Shown one piece after another: positions 62,515 to 64,000 of a DNA stretch of 64,000 nt (its first letter is position 1; every line of letters begins with the position of its first letter). Below the pieces are notes generated by a model, which saw only the letters and a list, made by a program, of their open reading frames with translations, was not told where the DNA came from and did no database searches. The DNA is from Capitella teleta (Eukaryota > Annelida > Polychaeta > Capitellidae), in the NCBI GenBank assembly GCA_000328365.1, contig KB309773.1, positions 330,018 to 394,017 on the forward strand, read 5' to 3'. The translations under genes and the position numbers were made by a program.

Positions 62515-63225
62515 TTAAAGGGATGGGGAACTAAATTTTAAGTGATGTTCTATTGACTCATAGCACCAATTGATAGCATTCCGTGCCAAGAACACCCTGC
62601 CTGGATGCAAGCGTAAGGAAATAATGCATTCCGAATATCGGGGTTAGCATTGCGCCTATGGGAGAATGGCTTCCATTGCGAAGTATAGGAGGCAAACGTC
62701 AGCTGATGGCTTGGTTTGGCTGATGGCTGATTGGTTCCGTTCCCCTCGTGAAGCTATCGATTTCAGCCAATCAGAGCAGAGCATCTTCGCCATAAAAGGA
62801 CATCTTTGTTGTTTACGAAACGAAAGCGCATGCGTGGTGCACTCTGGCTGACCTTTTTACTGTTTCAGGATGAGAAACGTGGTAGGTGTCCTAGAAAATC
62901 GCTTGTTAAAATAAGAAAATAGCGAAAAATATTTTTGTTTGCGCCTGACTGGTGGCAAAATGATTATTCTATCTATTTCCGAAAAGAAAATAAAAAAAAT
63001 ATCAAGGGGTTTAGTCGCAGGACACGGTGATATGACGAGGCCCATTGTAAAAGATGGGGAACTCGGTGTTTCATCACAGCGACTGACGTCACGCCTAATT
63101 AGCATTATATCTCCCGCGAAATCGTTAGCGATGATATTCCTTGTGTGGGCCAGGCATAAGAATCATCTTTGGTGCATCAAATAACGACTCAAAGTCCATT
63201 TTCAACCAGTTCTCCCTCCCTTTAA
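62515..63225. mobile_element. Non-autonomous DNA transposon with TTAA ends (Kolobok- or piggyBac-like)
   Basis: TTAA at 62515-62518 and 63222-63225 encloses inverted ends TTAAAGGGATGGGGAACT and (from the right) TTAAAGGGAGGGAGAACT, identical at 16 of 18 positions. Weaker inverted similarity continues inward, including GATGCACCAA against TAGCACCAA. TTAA target duplications are used by piggyBac and Kolobok; termini starting with purines (AG) fit Kolobok better than piggyBac, which starts with CC, as far as I recall. No transposase frame is visible inside. Confidence 0.6.
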
Positions 63226-63257
63226 GTAATGCTAAATGTTCCCATTTGTCAGTTTTT

Positions 63258-63311
63258 TGGGTTTTTTTTTTTTTTGCATGTTTTTTTTTTTTTTGCATGT
63301 TTTTTTTTTTC
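63258..63311 (+). repeat. Tandem T-run/GCATG repeat
   Basis: Three T runs separated by GCATG, immediately right of the TTAA-flanked element. Confidence 0.85.
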
Positions 63312-64000
63312 AAGTAATATTTGATATTCCATTTAAATTCACAATTTTTGTTAAAAAAAAAAATCGGAAACAATGTTACATCTTCAGCGTATCCGTCATC
63401 CTAATTACATAATGAATATACTATATTTGTGTTGAGTGCATCGTTCAATTGCATGTGAACATTTTGATATTTCCAATAGCACAGTGCTTCGTAGACACCG
63501 TTGTCGCTTTGTACGTACACTACCAGACAGTCCTATTTCAGTGTGTAATTCCTAGTAGTTGTAAACCTCTTTCTGATCACGTCTGTGCACTCATCGAAGC
63601 TCGTGGCAACAGAATGACTGAAGGTCGACTTTTAGAAAAGGACTGCAAGATGCATGGATGTGGTTAATGGGACGAGCAAACTATAACCCAACAAAAGGCC
63701 CTTCCCATTAACAATATGACAATTATAACTATATCCTTCCCTTTCTTATAGTTAGAATAGCACCGATTTGTATAGATCACAAAGTCATTTTATGCGTATA
63801 AATAGTGCCGACCACAACAGAACGCGCTGAATGAGATTGCGTTTCTTTGTTTTCACGCCTATTGTAACTTTGTAAGCCTCGGTAGAATTTGGAAGTCCCT
63901 TGATCAGAGAATCGCTCGCTGATCAAACCATCCAATCGAGCAAGTCCTACCGACTTCGAAAAAGGTGTGAATGGCGGTGGTTGGCCGCCTTAAGTCAATT
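63312..64000. other. Intergenic, nothing recognised
   Basis: Short frames only, up to the window edge. Confidence 0.5.

Overview
The window is AT-rich animal nuclear DNA. It is mostly intergenic, packed with interspersed repeats and microsatellites, and interrupted by three runs of N (10930-11226, 31833-31882, 53631-53816). The only two genes I can support are DEG/ENaC sodium-channel subunits, a family found only in animals. Transposable elements of several classes and the assembly style suggest an invertebrate, plausibly marine. The sequence alone does not let me name the phylum.

Both channel genes lie on the minus strand about 31 kb apart (14087-15865 and 47061-48824). Each is one uninterrupted reading frame holding both termini, both membrane segments and the whole cysteine-rich ectodomain. 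They align almost without gaps, with well over half of residues identical, so they are paralogs from a local duplication. Gene B has an X-box-like (RFX) motif pair 70-100 bp upstream of its ATG. I found no equivalent upstream of gene A.

The rest is repeat fossils. A tRNA-derived SINE family appears in at least eight states of completeness (665, 17469, 25775, 29264, 37962, 49814, 50369 and about 59018), four of them with target-site duplications. LINE reverse-transcriptase remnants lie at 3865-4095, 5356-6330 and around 37900-38660, the last split by a SINE. DNA transposon remains include a Tc1-like element with recognisable transposase ends (50632-51829), a TTAA-flanked element (62515-63225), a mariner-like inverted-repeat element (17614-18662), a 675 bp element with 39 bp terminal repeats (30445-31119) that has an older relative near 49553-50368, and a possible small MITE (7545-7823). 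A broken Ty3/Gypsy fossil occupies about 9640-11750. A 290 bp inverted-repeat pair brackets 37250-39117.

Two short plus-strand stretches (55865-55973 and about 59571-59830) look exon-like but match nothing I recognise. No CRISPR, rRNA, true tRNA gene or bacterial-type system was seen.
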